From the NCBI GenBank assembly GCA_030765055.1, contig CM060947.1:217841271-217905270 (forward strand): a DNA stretch of 64,000 nucleotides. Direction: 5' to 3'. The notes below the pieces were generated by a model. That model had not been told where the DNA came from and did not search any database. It saw only the letters and a list, made by a program, of their open reading frames with translations. This document shows, in pieces, positions 1 to 11,710 of this stretch; position 1 is the stretch's first letter, and each line of letters opens with the position of its first letter. Origin of the DNA: Mantis religiosa (taxonomy: Eukaryota; Arthropoda; Insecta; Mantodea; Mantidae). The position numbers and the translations under genes are program-made.

Positions 1-2026
1 TAAACAAATTCTAAGGTATTCGTTAATTTTGGTTTGAATTTTTAACTACTTTGTCTTTTGAACCGCTAAGTCGCCATTATCTTCTTTCTCGCAATGTCAT
101 GTAAAGAGTGGTCTGAAAATGTTTATCTCGATTGACATGAAGTGGAGAGAAAACCGAGTTGTTATATATGAATAGTCGGTAGAAGGGAGAAAATACAGGA
201 TAGTGGCTAGAGAAAGTAATGTGAATATAAGGAAGACGTTCGCCGTTTTCAATACATTACATAGAGAGCGAGGAAAAGAGAAAGAGACACGAAGAAGAAA
301 GAGAGAGAGAGAGAGATAAAAACTAAATCTCCGCATTTAAAGAGTAAGCGAAGACAGCTACGTTTTTTGCACTAATTTTAAATAAAATACTTACATTTGT
401 GCTAATTGGTAGACAAATAGTTCGAATATGTTTTATTTAATTATAAATGTACTCGCGCATTTCAGTTTATAGAGAATGTAACGTAAATAAGGTCCTTTAT
501 TAACAGTAATTCTGAGTAAAATTAATAACTTTCTCATATGTAAGTTACAATAAATAAAATCGTTTTCAGTATGGCCAGCAACGGACATAAGTAATTTGTT
601 TCCGGCCTTTTGCTTTAAACCAAGCCATGTAAACAAACTTGCATGTGGCTTTAATATTAACAATAAGCAAGTCAGAATCTGAAAGACTGTACACTTGTTT
701 ACGTGATAACCTAACTCAAGGCAATTAGCCGCGGACAATTTTATTGGAACGAAAAAACTCGGCCGGCTGTTCTAAGAGAAATCATGGGAGCTCATAAATG
801 TAACATTTCATTTAAATACGGACAATATATTGCTAACAAAGCTTAGAATGGTATCTGCATCGTCGTATCATCGGTTTAAAGTAAGCTTTAAAGCTCTACT
901 GAACTTCGTATTACCAAACTACCGAATTTAAACGTACCTACAAGTACCATAAATGTCCAAGAAATATGAAAACTAACCGTTCATGCATCACATAAAAATT
1001 ACAATATTTTCTATTCGTTTATGTTCATATCTAGTCTACTTATGATACACACAAATTCTACAGACGATGTAAACTGAAAGAAAGAATTTTATAAATGTTA
1101 TTTATGGAAATAAATAGCTAGCCAGGGAGACCATAACCTCAAAAGCATAAGATTTCTGCAGATCAATGTTTATTTTCAAAGTATACAATCGGCATTCACT
1201 TAAATTATTATTTATATTCAGTCAAGAATGCGCCAAACTTGGTCTTGAATGCTCTTATTCTATTAATGTCTAAATTTAATAATATTCTTTAAGAAACCGT
1301 TTAACAAATGCGACGACAAAATAAGTCCTCCATTTTACCTACCACCATATTTAGTGATGGGGACAGAAGCTCTGTAACCGTAAAAGTTAATATTACATTA
1401 CATGCCAAAGAGAGAAGGCGTATCGGAAAAAATTGGCAACATAGAGATGTTTACTTGAGCTTATCGCACATACACGGCGAGTCCAGTGTATGTATACTCT
1501 GTTCAGAGATAATAATGTTTTCTGGACAGCAACGTATCATACATCTGCAGGTGCGAGAAATCATATCATATAGGCAAACGCAGTATCCAATCGCTCTATT
1601 TGTGTTTCGTACATCAACTTACTAATATTTCACTCTTCTAATCGACCAGATAAGACCCGATAAGGAACGATCACAGCGCTGGTTACCAGAAGGTCGATAG
1701 GCCTCAACGTTCTGTCGAATAATATACATGTTTGTTTACATAAGTTAGGTTAAAGCCGAAAACAATCCGATTGTACTTATATTTAATATCTTTGTGGGAA
1801 GTGGATCACTACAGAATCAAGGAACAATTTCTGAAATTCTTTCATACATTTCATGCACATGTTGCACAGTAGTTTTTGTATGCATTATTAATATGCAAAC
1901 AATTTCTAATATACTTAACTATAATCAGTAAGGATTTCAGGTAAAAATGTTGCAAATTCAACGTCGATAATTATAATACCACAATAAAAGACGATGACTT
2001 AGTAGCACATTAGGAAATTTCAAGCC
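1..2026. other. No recognised gene; AT-rich sequence
   Basis: I see no supported gene or repeat copy here. A short GA tract lies at about 300-316. The few open frames are short, start and stop at random and show no familiar motif. Confidence 0.6.
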
Positions 2027-2637
2027 TTTTTTTTTATTTAAGTTTTTTTAACCGTCTAGGTCATATCGGACGATGAATGAAATTATGCTTAAATGAGCAT
2101 AGAGTTACTTGACATTACATTCATCTTGCAGGATAAGGGAAAACCCCGGAAAATCCCTTATCCAGATAACTCAACCTATCCCAGATTCCACCCCTTGTTA
2201 GATCATTGGGAGATTATGACCCCACTAGACGCCGATCTAGACTGCACCGGGTCCCCCATATGGCATGCGGGCACCCTAGATAACCCAGGAGCTAATCCTA
2301 TCAGCAGCTAAAGCTGAGCTCCTCATAATTCTTCCAAGCTGTTTGGCATCTAAATTTCTCCCCAACTGAAAATAAAAAAAAGAAAGACTTGGGTGCTAAG
2401 TACTGCATACTCCCCTTCAACCCGAAGGTACTTCGGTAACCTCTAAATTAACTCCCAATCAAAAAACCATCACAAAATTCAATTCTAATCCTAAATGCGG
2501 TAAAACCCTTAATGGGTGGGCACGCAGCAAAAATAATCTGGCTGTATACAGCCAGCCAGCACGAGCGAGCGAGCGAACCAACCCGGCATCTCTTGAACGT
2601 GAGGCACACACGTACCATATACCCTACCGAGGCAGGC
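2027..2637 (-). mobile_element. SINE-A copy split by a 385-bp insertion
   Basis: The tail half (T-rich run, then the core with TCATATCGGACGATGAATG) covers 2027-2188. The tRNA-like head (CTCTTGAACGTGAGGCA, then TACCGAGGCAGG) covers 2574-2637. SINE-A copies elsewhere in the window join these halves directly, so 2189-2573 is an insertion or replacement in the B-box region. Oriented from its tRNA-like head, the element reads on the minus strand. Confidence 0.8.
2189..2573. other. Unidentified insert within SINE-A
   Basis: This 385-bp segment breaks the SINE-A between its GATTC and GAAC B-box residues. It contains a GC-rich first part, an A-rich stretch near 2370-2385 and a short GAGC run at about 2562-2574. 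I found no coding domain, no clear terminal inverted repeat and no second copy in the window, so I cannot assign it to a family. Confidence 0.45.
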
Positions 2638-2994
2638 CCTTTGAGTCAATTGTTTCATTGTTGATTATGAAGAAGAAAATATTGAAGAGACGTGCGAAAT
2701 TGTGCAATTCGTGAAAAATCTAGGATGAGGCATGATCATTCCTCTTTAAATGTAGTTGATTAGTTCTCAACATGTTTGAAATTACACGTTCTGGTGGAAG
2801 TGTGCCATTCACTGTTCACGAGTGGTTTTGAATTTATATGGAAGTTCAAAACCAAGAATTGCATTTGTAGAGACTATTTCACGAACAAATCAAGTTTTTT
2901 GATTGTTCCATTTATACCCCGCCTTTAACTCCAATGGTTATATCGGTGTCCGTTCTCCTTTGGAACATATCGAAGTTGTTAACTCGTATTCTTT
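2638..2994. other. No recognised feature
   Basis: AT-rich spacer between SINE-A and SINE-C. Nothing recognisable was seen. Confidence 0.5.
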
Positions 2995-3172
2995 GGGTTT
3001 TAATCATTAGATCACGCACACATTCACACTCTCATGCATACTTCCAGACTCTGGGGAAGATGAGGAATTATCTTGGTCGGAGAAAAGTCCCCACCCCACG
3101 GCCGAAAATCGAACCCGGGACCCCTTGCACAGCAGGCAAATGCTCTACCGACTGAGCCACGGGGCCAGCCTT
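2995..3172 (-). mobile_element. tRNA-derived SINE-C
   Basis: On the minus strand the head reads like a tRNA gene 5' half: an A-box-like TGGCTCAGTCGGTAGAGC, then a B-box-like GGTTCGATTTTC. The tRNA-unrelated body ends near the CACACATTCACACTCTC stretch. A diverged second copy lies at 38400-38605 and shares the CATACTTCCAGACT and AATCGAAC segments. The missing acceptor pairing and the attached body argue against a functional tRNA. Confidence 0.65.
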
Positions 3173-4308
3173 AAAACAAATTGTTAAAAGCAACAAAATA
3201 AGTTATTTGATTCCCTAAATCACATAGGTCTACATTAGCACCTGAATGAAACCCTAACCTCCCAAATCACGGCATATAAGATTAATAGTTCATACAGGCC
3301 GTGCACAAGTTAACATTGGTGAAAGAAACTTTGGTCTAAGACCGTCAGGTGGCGTTGATTGATTATAAGAAAGTAATAAAGTAACATAACCTCTATTTTC
3401 AAACAACAAACTTTATTTATTTTAAACTACAATAAAGTTGTAATTATTTAAGTTGAAAATTCGTTTTGTACAAGAGCAACAAACTTGATTTAATTATTTA
3501 AATTCACCATTATAAAATTGGCAACAACAGTAAAGGAAGATGTGATAATTGCTGAGCGATAATTGTGCGTGGCGTACAATTATCAATTTAGAGATCAGCA
3601 ATTGACGAATCCTAGTACTTGACTGGTCTATATGAGAATAGTGACGTATGTGTGAAATAGTCAATGTAATGTACGTATTACTTTTATAAAGAGGTGATTT
3701 GAGGTTAAGTGTATTGTGACTTTGTGGGTTCGTAGAATTAAAAGTCCAATTTGCAGAAATTCTGAATGTTATTTCGGTAAAAATACACTCTGTTCAATTC
3801 TTACAGTAGCAGAATACGTCACATACACAATTACAATCTACCAAGGTCGTTGACCACAAAAAACAGCTCACTTTCCAAACACACTAGTTTCAATTACAAC
3901 TCTCGTTGCTTACAACTGTTTTTAACTACTCTTGGCGAGTCGCAACTTCCTTATGTACCACGACTAATCTTACTGCATATTTCTGGAAAAAACAAGAAAG
4001 CGAATGTTCTGTAAGACAATCAGGATGTCACTAGAAGGTTCCGTTTATCTCTTTATTTATTTCCGCAGACCTTTATCTCTGTGCTATTTTTATCTGCTTA
4101 GGCAAGCTGTTTATCTTCGACCGGTACCATCCATCCCTTATCGCTCCCGCGGCGCGTTTTCGTAAATAATGGGTTCGCGACAGTATTTCTAATTTCCCCA
4201 TAGTATATGTTATTATAGTCATTAAATTATATTTTAGTATACATGGGTTTGTAAACATAATGAATATGATACAGAAAATAAGTGCAAATAATATTACGCT
4301 TTTGTTTT
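3173..4308. other. No recognised feature
   Basis: About 1.1 kb of AT-rich sequence with no supported gene. No long frame and no second copy elsewhere in the window were noticed. Confidence 0.5.
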
Positions 4309-4545
4309 GTTTGTAATTTACGTCCTCCAACGTTAAGTCATATCGGACGATGAATGGAATGGGCGAAATGATGCTCAAATGAACCCAGGGTCCTTAGAGC
4401 TTACAGTTATCCGACATTCGTCTTGAAGGATAAGGGAAAACCCCAGAAAAAACCTTATCCAGGTAATTCACCCTGACCGAGATTCGAACTCGCGACCTCT
4501 TGAACGTGAGGCAGACATGCTACCATCTACTCTACCGAGGCGGGC
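4309..4545 (-). mobile_element. SINE-A, near full length
   Basis: Minus-oriented copy with T-rich tail at left, core TCATATCGGACGATGAATG, middle AAGGATAAGGGAAAACCCC, B box (GAGATTCGAACTCGCGAC) and head TACCGAGGCGGGC. Short flanking similarity (ATTACGC at left, ATTACAC at right) may be the target duplication. It lies head-to-head with the copy starting at 4552. Confidence 0.9.
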
Positions 4546-4551
4546 AATTAC

Positions 4552-4799
4552 ACCTTAGGGTAGGTGGTAGCGTGTCTACCTCATTCTCAAGAAGTCGTGA
4601 GTTCGAATATCGGATAGGTGAGTTATCTGGATAGTGTGGTTTTTTTTCCCGGAGTTTTCTCTTGTCCTGAAAGGTTAATATCTAGTAACTGTAAGCTATA
4701 CGGATCCTAGACCCATTTGAGAATCCTTTCACCCATTTCATCCATCGTCCGATATGATTTAACGTTGGTGGATGAAAAGTAAAAAAATAAAAATTAAAA
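4552..4799 (+). mobile_element. SINE-A, diverged plus-strand copy
   Basis: The head GGTAGGTGGTAGCGTGTCT, a B-box-like GTGAGTTCGAATATC, the TTTCCCGGAGTTTTC middle, the reversed core CCGATATGATTTAACGTTG and an A-rich tail run in this order. It is more diverged than its minus-strand neighbour and begins about 6 bp from that neighbour's head, forming an inverted head-to-head pair. Confidence 0.85.
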
Positions 4800-6129
4800 A
4801 CGTCCTAGCAACATACATCTGTCATCCATAGAATGCACTGCTGTCTATGGAAAGAAAATGCAACGCTCTGTAGAAAGCAAAGCAAAGAAGGTATAAATGT
4901 GGATGTTCCTTTGCTGTGTTTCCGAAGATATATTTCTTGCGTATAAAAACAAACTGATAAGTGAAGAACTGAAGCCCATCTCAAGTTGAAATCTCAAAGG
5001 GCTTCGGATGGTCCGTTTCTTGACAGCTGAGTTTTTATTTGTGCGAGGAAAAACAATGTGTATGGAGCACAAGGGAAATAAGAACAACTCAAACAATAGA
5101 TATATGATGTGTCTTTTCCATACATCTGGGACCCCCACGTCTACCCTGCTATGGTTTCGCTATCCTTAGATTAAAACTAAATTCAATAAACCAGTTCCCA
5201 GATGTTTCAAGCGCTAATTGGAAGCATCCTCCGTGAATGGCTGTGGTAGCAAGTTTTATTCCTGGAATCATTTCTCTACCCCGCGGGAGGGCAGTTGCAA
5301 AACCTGGTACTGTCACTTCACTGTTCATGTTCATGATTCGTGTGTGGGTCGCCTCGTTCCCTGATTGACATTTGGAATATAGCGATCGTCAGAGACGAGA
5401 ATCCGCTTCTCCTTGTCACTGTACGGTTTTCAGGGTAAGCTGATAATTAGGAGGGGTTAGTTTAGGAGAAAAGTTTATTAAGTGCATGTAGGATTCATTT
5501 AGAGCTAGGCACATCATATAAGTCATTAAATATATTAAGTATTAAACCTAAATAAAATATAGCACAACTAAACAGTTTTTAAATACAGCTTTTTTAAACG
5601 TAAGTATGCTAGTCGATTGTTTTCGACCAGACCTAGCCCAAACACAAATCTCACAACATATCTTCATTTTGGTTTTACTCTGGGATTTTCATCATTAATT
5701 TAACCCGCGATGAAAATCTTACTAACAGCAAGGAATAGAAGTTCTTCTTTCAGCTACTACAAGTTGTGCAAATATATTTTATCAACTGCAGCGATTTTGA
5801 TCCATCCTCATTCATGTTGTCAAAGAGAAAAATTTAATTTAGTGCGTGTCCGTATCCATAAACTAGATTCGGTCCTCTATCTTTTGACCCATTTATTACA
5901 CTGGGAACAATGACAATGTTTCGGGCTTAAAAATAGTGAATTTATATGTATTTCCATCTGCTGAATTAAAAAAAAATCACCACAAAAATGATAGATTAGC
6001 TTTTGTTTTGAAAATAAAGTGACATCTAACTTTTTAGAGTGGATATTTTAAATTTGGGGGATTTTTTGGGAGTTGGCACACCTGTCAAATAACAAAACAC
6101 AATCAGAGAGAAATTTTGAAAATTAAGTG
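4800..6129. other. No recognised feature
   Basis: No supported gene. Open frames at 4845-5138 and 5149-5334 (minus) and 5710-5913 (plus) are under 100 codons, have no known motif and I treat them as chance frames. Confidence 0.5.
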
Positions 6130-6134
6130 ATACA

Positions 6135-6877
6135 AAAGTTAATGAAGGTATTTTTGTCGGACCACAAATAAGAGAACTTGTAAAGGATCCTGCATTTGAC
6201 CAAATTTTGGAGGGGAAAGAAAAGGAAGCTTGGGAAGCCTTCTAGGGTGTGTTTTTTGTGCAATTTACGTCCTCCAACGTTAAGTCATATCGGACGATGA
6301 ATGCAATGGATGAAATGATGCTCAAATAAGTCCGGGGTCCATGGTGTTTAGAGTTACCCGACATTCGTCTATCTATAAGAGAAAACTGCGGAAAAACCTT
6401 ATCCAGGTAACTCGCCCTAACCGAGATTCGAACTCGGGACCTCTTGAACGTGAGACAGACACGCTACCACCACGCTACCGAGGCGGGCCAGGGTGTTGTT
6501 CATGGAGTTTTAGGCAACAAAAGAGATGACAAACAAAGCATTTGGTGATAATGCTCTTGCAAAAATTCCGTAATTTTGGTTGCAACATGTCCCTTAAGAT
6601 CCACTTTCTCCACTCCCACCTAGACTTTTTCCCTCCTAGTTGTGGAGCTGTTAGTGATGAACATGCGGAGAGATTCCATCAGGACATTTCTGTTATGGAA
6701 CAAAGATATCAGGACCGTTGGAATGAAGTAATGCTTGCGGATTACTATTGGTCTTTGTATAGGAATTCTGCGGAACTCCATCACAAGAGGCAAGCTGAAA
6801 GACGACGAAGTCAAATAGGCCACCACGTGATTCTCTTCAGACACGACTATCGGCGAAGTATTTTTCCAGCAATTTAG
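6135..6877 (+). pseudogene. Broken copy of a conserved arthropod ORF of unknown function, split by SINE-A
   Basis: Before the SINE, one frame encodes GIFVGPQIRELVKDPAF followed by a lysine/glutamate-rich stretch and WEAF. After it, frames encode GVVHGVLGNKRDD and then, from about 6542, a run containing CNMSLKIHFLHSHLDFFP and SDEHAERFHQDISVMEQRY, ending near LHHKRQAERRRS. From memory these blocks belong in this order to one protein found in many copies in arthropod genomes, often labelled uncharacterised; I do not know its role. The copy is dead: SINE-A interrupts it at 6251-6489 and there is an in-frame stop and frame change at about 6546. It may itself be mobile-element-borne. Confidence 0.55.
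6251..6489 (-). mobile_element. SINE-A with 7-bp target duplication
   Basis: A full copy, tail at left and head TACCGAGGCGGGC at right. It is flanked by AGGGTGT at 6244-6250 and 6490-6496, a clean target-site duplication. Removing the SINE plus one repeat rejoins the flanking open frame (WEAF then QGVVHG). Confidence 0.9.
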
Positions 6878-7596
6878 AACTCTAGCATGTAATTACCAGT
6901 TAAAATATCAAATGCACTTGCATTGTTGTTAGCATGCATGTAATTAAAATGTATCATTTTCTCTCAATCCGTTAATATGTAATACTTCCACCTTGTGTAT
7001 ATCATAGAAACTAGAGCTAATAATTTTTTTCATTGTCATATTTGTTTTTGTCAAACCAAAATTAGTAGGAATTGCCTCATGAAGTGCTCGAAACATCCAA
7101 ATTTTTTTTGTTGTTGCCCAGTGTTATTGCAGATATGGAATATAATCATATTTGATATCTGAAGTTCTCTATTTAAATCTCACTTGGATGTTTACTTGAC
7201 TTTTATTTATTAATCTTTATTTAGGATTCTATTCATGCTGTAAATTAAGAAGTCTTTTAACAGGTGGATAAACAGAAGTGGATCATTACTTTGCTTCAAG
7301 ATTGTAGGTAATCTTGCTACTGAAACAACAAGGTGCAGCAGCTATCAGTAAAGTATTACTTTTATTTTTCGTGGAAGTCTATTTCACATTAAATAAAAAA
7401 ACGTATATTAAAACTTCAATTATACTAGAAAGATAGTATGAAAAAGTTGTCCAGTGCACGGAGAATCTCGAAAGAAGAAAATATTCGGCTTTGATTCTAA
7501 TTTTCAAACCTTTCCTCTTTCTCTTATGAGGCATTTAATGTAGTGTCGCATTAGTGTAGCGTTCTAAGCTGTTTCTATTCCTCTTTAAGGCTAAAC
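6878..7596. other. No recognised feature
   Basis: AT-rich; nothing identifiable. Confidence 0.5.
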
Positions 7597-7636
7597 GTTC
7601 AATCGCTTAGCTCATATAGAACTATGAATAAAATGG
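7597..7636 (-). mobile_element. SINE-A tail fragment (part 1 of a split copy)
   Basis: The bases read like a degenerate SINE-A tail and core (CTCATATAGAACTATGAATA against the usual TCATATCGGACGATGAATG). The middle of the same SINE resumes at 8796-8895, so the copy appears split by repeat D plus its own insertion. Confidence 0.5.
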
Positions 7637-8795
7637 TTGGACTGGACTGGACTACGCTACGCAGAGGATTCGAGACGGAGGTCCAAACTTTATCTATTGT
7701 ATCTATGCCCCACAGTGGGACACACTCGGGAGGAAGGATAAGGCGAGAGCGGAAAGAGGGCGGACGACCCAAGGAGCTGTGACAATACAGAGGCCAGGAT
7801 CCCTACTTTACCAGATGGACAGTACAACCGACATCCCACCCACTGTGGTCCGGAAACGGTTCCACCAGACTCAGTTCGGAGACCGGAGACTTCCTACCGA
7901 AGGAGGAGAGCATATCATTTGAATGGGACAATCAATGGCCGATCATAATGTAGAGAAACCCCTTATGTTCTGCAATTTCTGTGTTGTTATACAGCCATTG
8001 TGTCACCGAAACATTCCAACTGGTTAAACCATTTGTAATTCCACCAAACCCTATAAGTCAGGCTTATCAGACAATGTGCCTATAAATGACAATAAAATGA
8101 AGATTTATGTCATTCTTATCAAAATATGACGACGACATATACAATTGGCCAACGTGTGTAAGAGAAGGAACCTTGTGTAGAATATAATGACAAAGAGTTC
8201 TCTTTGGCACAATTTGTTACATTTTTGTCCTTGTCAGCAATAAAGTGTGGGTTAAGTAATATATTTTGCATATTTATTACAAAATATTGAAACAGCCCAC
8301 ATGTTCACTAAATAAATGTTAACAAAACTTCAAGAAAATGGATGAAGAATGTCTACAGTGCAATGGCATGCTTCCCTCTACATTCATTTCAACGAAAAAT
8401 GAGGACAAAAAAACTGACTTTAAGCATAATTTTAAGACATGGGATGTTTTATGTATCTCCTGAAAAATTTTGTTTCGGAACATGTGCAGTTTCTCAATAT
8501 TCCGATTCATTTACCCAGAGCATATCACTCTGTCATGCAACACCAAGACACCCGCCGAAAGTTCTACCTGAAAGAGATCACCAGATGACAGATGATGTGA
8601 AATGATAACGGAGATAAAATGGAGGGACAAGAAATTCAGGGAATATAATTCATGTACCGAATATTCGCCTGTCGACCTGGGAAAACCCCATAAAACCCAA
8701 GGGTCAAGTAGGTCGGTCATGGGAATCGAACCCGGTACTCCCGAATGCGGGGCAAAGACGAAATCGCCTTACGCATCCTCCTTGATATAACATGA
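7637..8795. repeat. Repeat D, GC-rich dispersed repeat carrying a 599-bp insertion
   Basis: The left part (7637-7917) and right part (8517-8795) match, in order, the uninterrupted copy at 13275-13625: CGGGAGGAAGGAT, CCAAGGA, the GGAGACCGG segment, GAGCATATC, then ACCCGCCGAAAG. The right part ends with a tRNA-like B-box (GGGAATCGAACCCGG) on the minus strand. A third partial copy is at 54225-54516. No coding domain is evident. A tRNA-related SINE or composite repeat is the likeliest class. Confidence 0.6.
7918..8516. mobile_element. 599-bp insertion of unknown type, 11-bp target duplication
   Basis: AGAGCATATCA occurs at both borders (7907-7917 and 8517-8527), and the uninterrupted repeat D at 13 kb has one version of this site. 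The insert is AT-rich. A plus-strand reading from 8338 gives a 40-residue peptide beginning MDEECLQCNG with no match I recognise. I see no terminal inverted repeats and no pure poly(A) end. Candidates are a LINE fragment, a retrocopy or an unknown transposon. Confidence 0.55.
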
Positions 8796-8895
8796 CTGAA
8801 ATTGTGCTCAAATACGCCTGGAGCCCACAGAGGTTAGAGTTACATCCTTATAGATAAAGGAAAACGCCAGAAAAACTTTATCCAGGTAACACAGA
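8796..8895 (-). mobile_element. SINE-A middle fragment (part 2 of the split copy)
   Basis: The order GCTCAAATACGCCTGGAGCC, TTAGAGTTAC, AAAGGAAAACGCC, TTTATCCAGGTAAC follows the SINE-A body. The head is missing. It continues the fragment at 7597-7636. Confidence 0.6.
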
Positions 8896-8981
8896 AATGT
8901 GAACATTAAGATGGAAGAAAATGCGACATGCGAAAATAAAAGAAAATTTTTAGATTACTGTGGGTATATTAATACTAACTA

Positions 8982-9898
8982 CGAAGGCTGTTCAATTAAG
9001 GATGATCACATTTTTTTTTTTACCTTTACTCATCCTCATAATTTTGATGCTCTTTCTCAAAATAGCTCCCCTGAATGCGATGCACTTGTCCCAGCGTTTC
9101 TACCAGTCTTCAAAGACAAGCTGGAAACCATTTTTTTGAGAGAAGCTTCAAAATCGCCTCCGCAGCCTTCACCACTGCTTCTGATTTTGGATAACACCTC
9201 CCACGAAGGCGTTTCTTCAAGTTAGGGAATAGAAAAAAGTAACATGGGGACTATAGTAACATCTGGACAATAGAGAGGGTGAGGGATGCACTTCACGTTG
9301 ATTTTTGCAAGATATTCAGCATCAACATTGGCAATATGCGGCCGCGCATTATCGTGGAGCAGCATCCAGCCTTCTTCATGGAAATGTGATCTTTTGCGCC
9401 TGATATAGACTTGCAATGTTTTCAGGACATCCCTGTAGTACTGTCCAGTTACTGATGTGTGTGCAGGTACAACATGATGATAAACCATTTCATGAATATG
9501 AAAGAATGCGATGGCCATAACTATCCCAGCAGAAGCAACAACGTTTACTTTTTGGGGGTTGGTGATGAAGGAGATTTCCTCACTGAGCTTTGCTGTTTGC
9601 TCTCAGCATCAAAATGATGTAGCCAAGTTTCATCAGCAGTGATTACGTTTGAAAGAAACTCCGGATCTTCCTCTAACATCACCTTTAACTGCATGTTACC
9701 TCCATTGCAGCGGTAGGCGATACTGAACATGTCTGAACTTGCCTGGTTCTCACAGGCGGGAACCAGGAGTACCAACAATGGAACTGCTACGGCGTGTTTG
9801 TTTTACATTAAGCTAACAGAATATAATAAGATTGAATTTTAGTGCGAAAAATTATGACCGTAAAAAAATTATGGTCATTCTTTATTGAACAGCCCTCC
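8982..9898 (-). mobile_element. Mariner element (mariner-1), internally deleted copy 1
   Basis: The terminal inverted repeats begin GAAGGCTGTTCAAT at left and read GGAGGGCTGTTCAAT inverted at right, bounded by TA (8980-8981 and 9899-9900). Minus-strand frames keep the catalytic part of a DD34D transposase: ITADETWLHHF (first D), LLHDNARPHIANV (second D) and a damaged PDL region. The start ATGGAGGTAACA is followed at once by CATGCAG, giving a stop, so the helix-turn-helix part is deleted. The 60.4-kb copy has the same junction. It is non-autonomous but keeps both ends. Confidence 0.9.
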
Positions 9899-9900
9899 TA

Positions 9901-10394
9901 ATATTTTCGTCCCTAACTGGTAAATACTTTGCAGAAGAATAGAGATGTAGAGTGATGTAAATGCTGTTAACTATTAAATTCAAATACTCAACATGCCAAG
10001 CAGCCTCGCTAGATATTTGGGGACATACCAATAGTTTAGGTGTTGGCAGATTTGCAATAAATGCAATTCAGTAACAATTTCAAGTGGCAGTAGACCAGGA
10101 ATGACAAATAAAAATGTTGTGGTATGCCCTGCGTTTTCATTCAACAGTGTGTGATTCATGCATGGACTTCAGTAGTTCATTTTGTTTCAGTTATTTTCCT
10201 TTTATTGACCTAGATTGCAAAAGTATAAAATACCTTTTTGTGTTATGTTTTAACCTGAAGCAAGTTTTTCTGTGTTTATCGGTTTTGCTTTAAGCTATAT
10301 TAATAATTTAAAATTACTATTATAATAGAACCCATTCCCAGTCGCCGGGAAACTTATGCCGCTAGAGGCGGATTCCTTAGAATTCTTACCTTAT
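9901..10394. other. No recognised feature
   Basis: AT-rich spacer between two transposon remnants. No gene seen. Confidence 0.5.
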
Positions 10395-11395
10395 AATAGA
10401 TGCTGAAAATGTTAATCTGTTCTCAAACAGGCAGCATATCTCGTGAAAATGTTCTCACTCACTCTCCGAAGATCAGCAGCAGGTAATCTTGTGGTTTCCT
10501 GTACAATGTTTTCCCTAAGTTTCTGTAGTATGCTAGGACTGGAACGATACACTTTGTCTGTCAAAGAACCCCATAAATAAAAGTCAAACTTGTTAGGTCA
10601 GGATAACGAGAGGGCCACAAATCAATACTAATTATTCTGCCATCAAACACCTCTCTTACTGGATTCAATGATTCGGCAGCCGTATGTGCTGTTACACAAT
10701 CTTGCTGGAACCGACCATACAATTTCTCTTCTTTTGTCAAGCGATTAAAAAATGGCTTCAGAATTAACCTCTAATATCGCTCTGCATTTACTGTTTCATC
10801 AATGAATATGGGCCCAATTATTCTTCTAGCACTTATCGCACACAACACTCCAATTTTCTGATCATAGTGAGGCTTTTCATTCAGTAGCACAGGTCTTTCT
10901 GAAGCCCAGTATCGACTGTTGCGCGTATTCACACATCGAGTTAAATGAAACCAAGTATCATCAATGAAAAACAAATGCTGTGGGTCAATGAAACCCCTTT
11001 CTATGGATTGGAGAAACAAGTTACAATAACACACACGTTTAGGGGGGATCTTTTGGCTTCAACGCTTGCACACGTGTGCAACGATAAGGATTTCAGTAGC
11101 ACTTCTCGCAGAAGATACTTGCTGCGCTAGTTTCTTCAGCGATGTTCGAGGCAAACGTTCCAAAGTGGCACCATTGTCATCTAGCTTATTTTCAGTTAAC
11201 ACTAATGCTTTCTGTCCAACACCGAAACCGAAGCTTCAAATTTATTTACTGTTGCATGTATGGTTGACCTTACAGGTGATACAGAGTTCAGAAACCTTTC
11301 AACTAACTCTCTGCGCACACGGCGAGCAGATTCATGCTTGAAGTAAACTTTACAAATAAACACGCGTTCTTCCACAGATAAGTGACGCAAATTTT
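10395..11395 (-). pseudogene. Decayed Tc1/mariner-superfamily transposase (DDE_3 type)
   Basis: Reading on the minus strand from about 11390: an N-terminal block MRHLSVEERVFICKVYFKH (a helix-turn-helix type often annotated DUF4817), a linker ending in KLAQQVSSARS, then the catalytic core with FIDDTWFHL, NSRYWASERP, IGVLCAISARRIIGPIF, GRFQQDCVTAHTA and a degraded LWPSRYPDLT. The aspartates in DDTW and QQDC fit the first two catalytic acids. Stops interrupt it after IVAHVCKR and after DETVNAERY, and the C-terminal part towards 10400 is barely readable. I could not define terminal inverted repeats. Confidence 0.75.
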
Positions 11396-11708
11396 ATTGC
11401 ACGACAAAGACACATACTGAATGATTGCAATGACACAGCAATAAGAATGAGAGTTGGCGCCAAGCAGTTTCGAGGGGAACTGCTAGTCCGAAGTACCGGC
11501 AGCAGGCGCGAGAATAAGGAAGGAGAAAGAGGTCGCGATTGGGTTCGATTAAAATGTAACTACCTTATAAATGTACAATTTACTTTATGCATTTTTATTT
11601 CACTGGAAAACACTGATAAATATAATTGTAGTTTTCAATCTTGTTTCAAAGTAAAATACAAGTTTCTCAAACTTAACTTAAATGTTGTGCAATGCTACAT
11701 GTACTAAC
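11396..11708. other. No recognised feature
   Basis: A GC-richer patch at 11450-11540 and AT-rich remainder. No assignable function or repeat. Confidence 0.45.
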
Positions 11709-11710
11709 TA

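Noticed and set aside
3000..3172. Possible functional tRNA gene
   Set aside because: A and B boxes are present, but no acceptor stem closes and the segment continues into a repeated body, so it is a SINE head. The same applies to the tRNA-like parts at 17, 27 and 62 kb.
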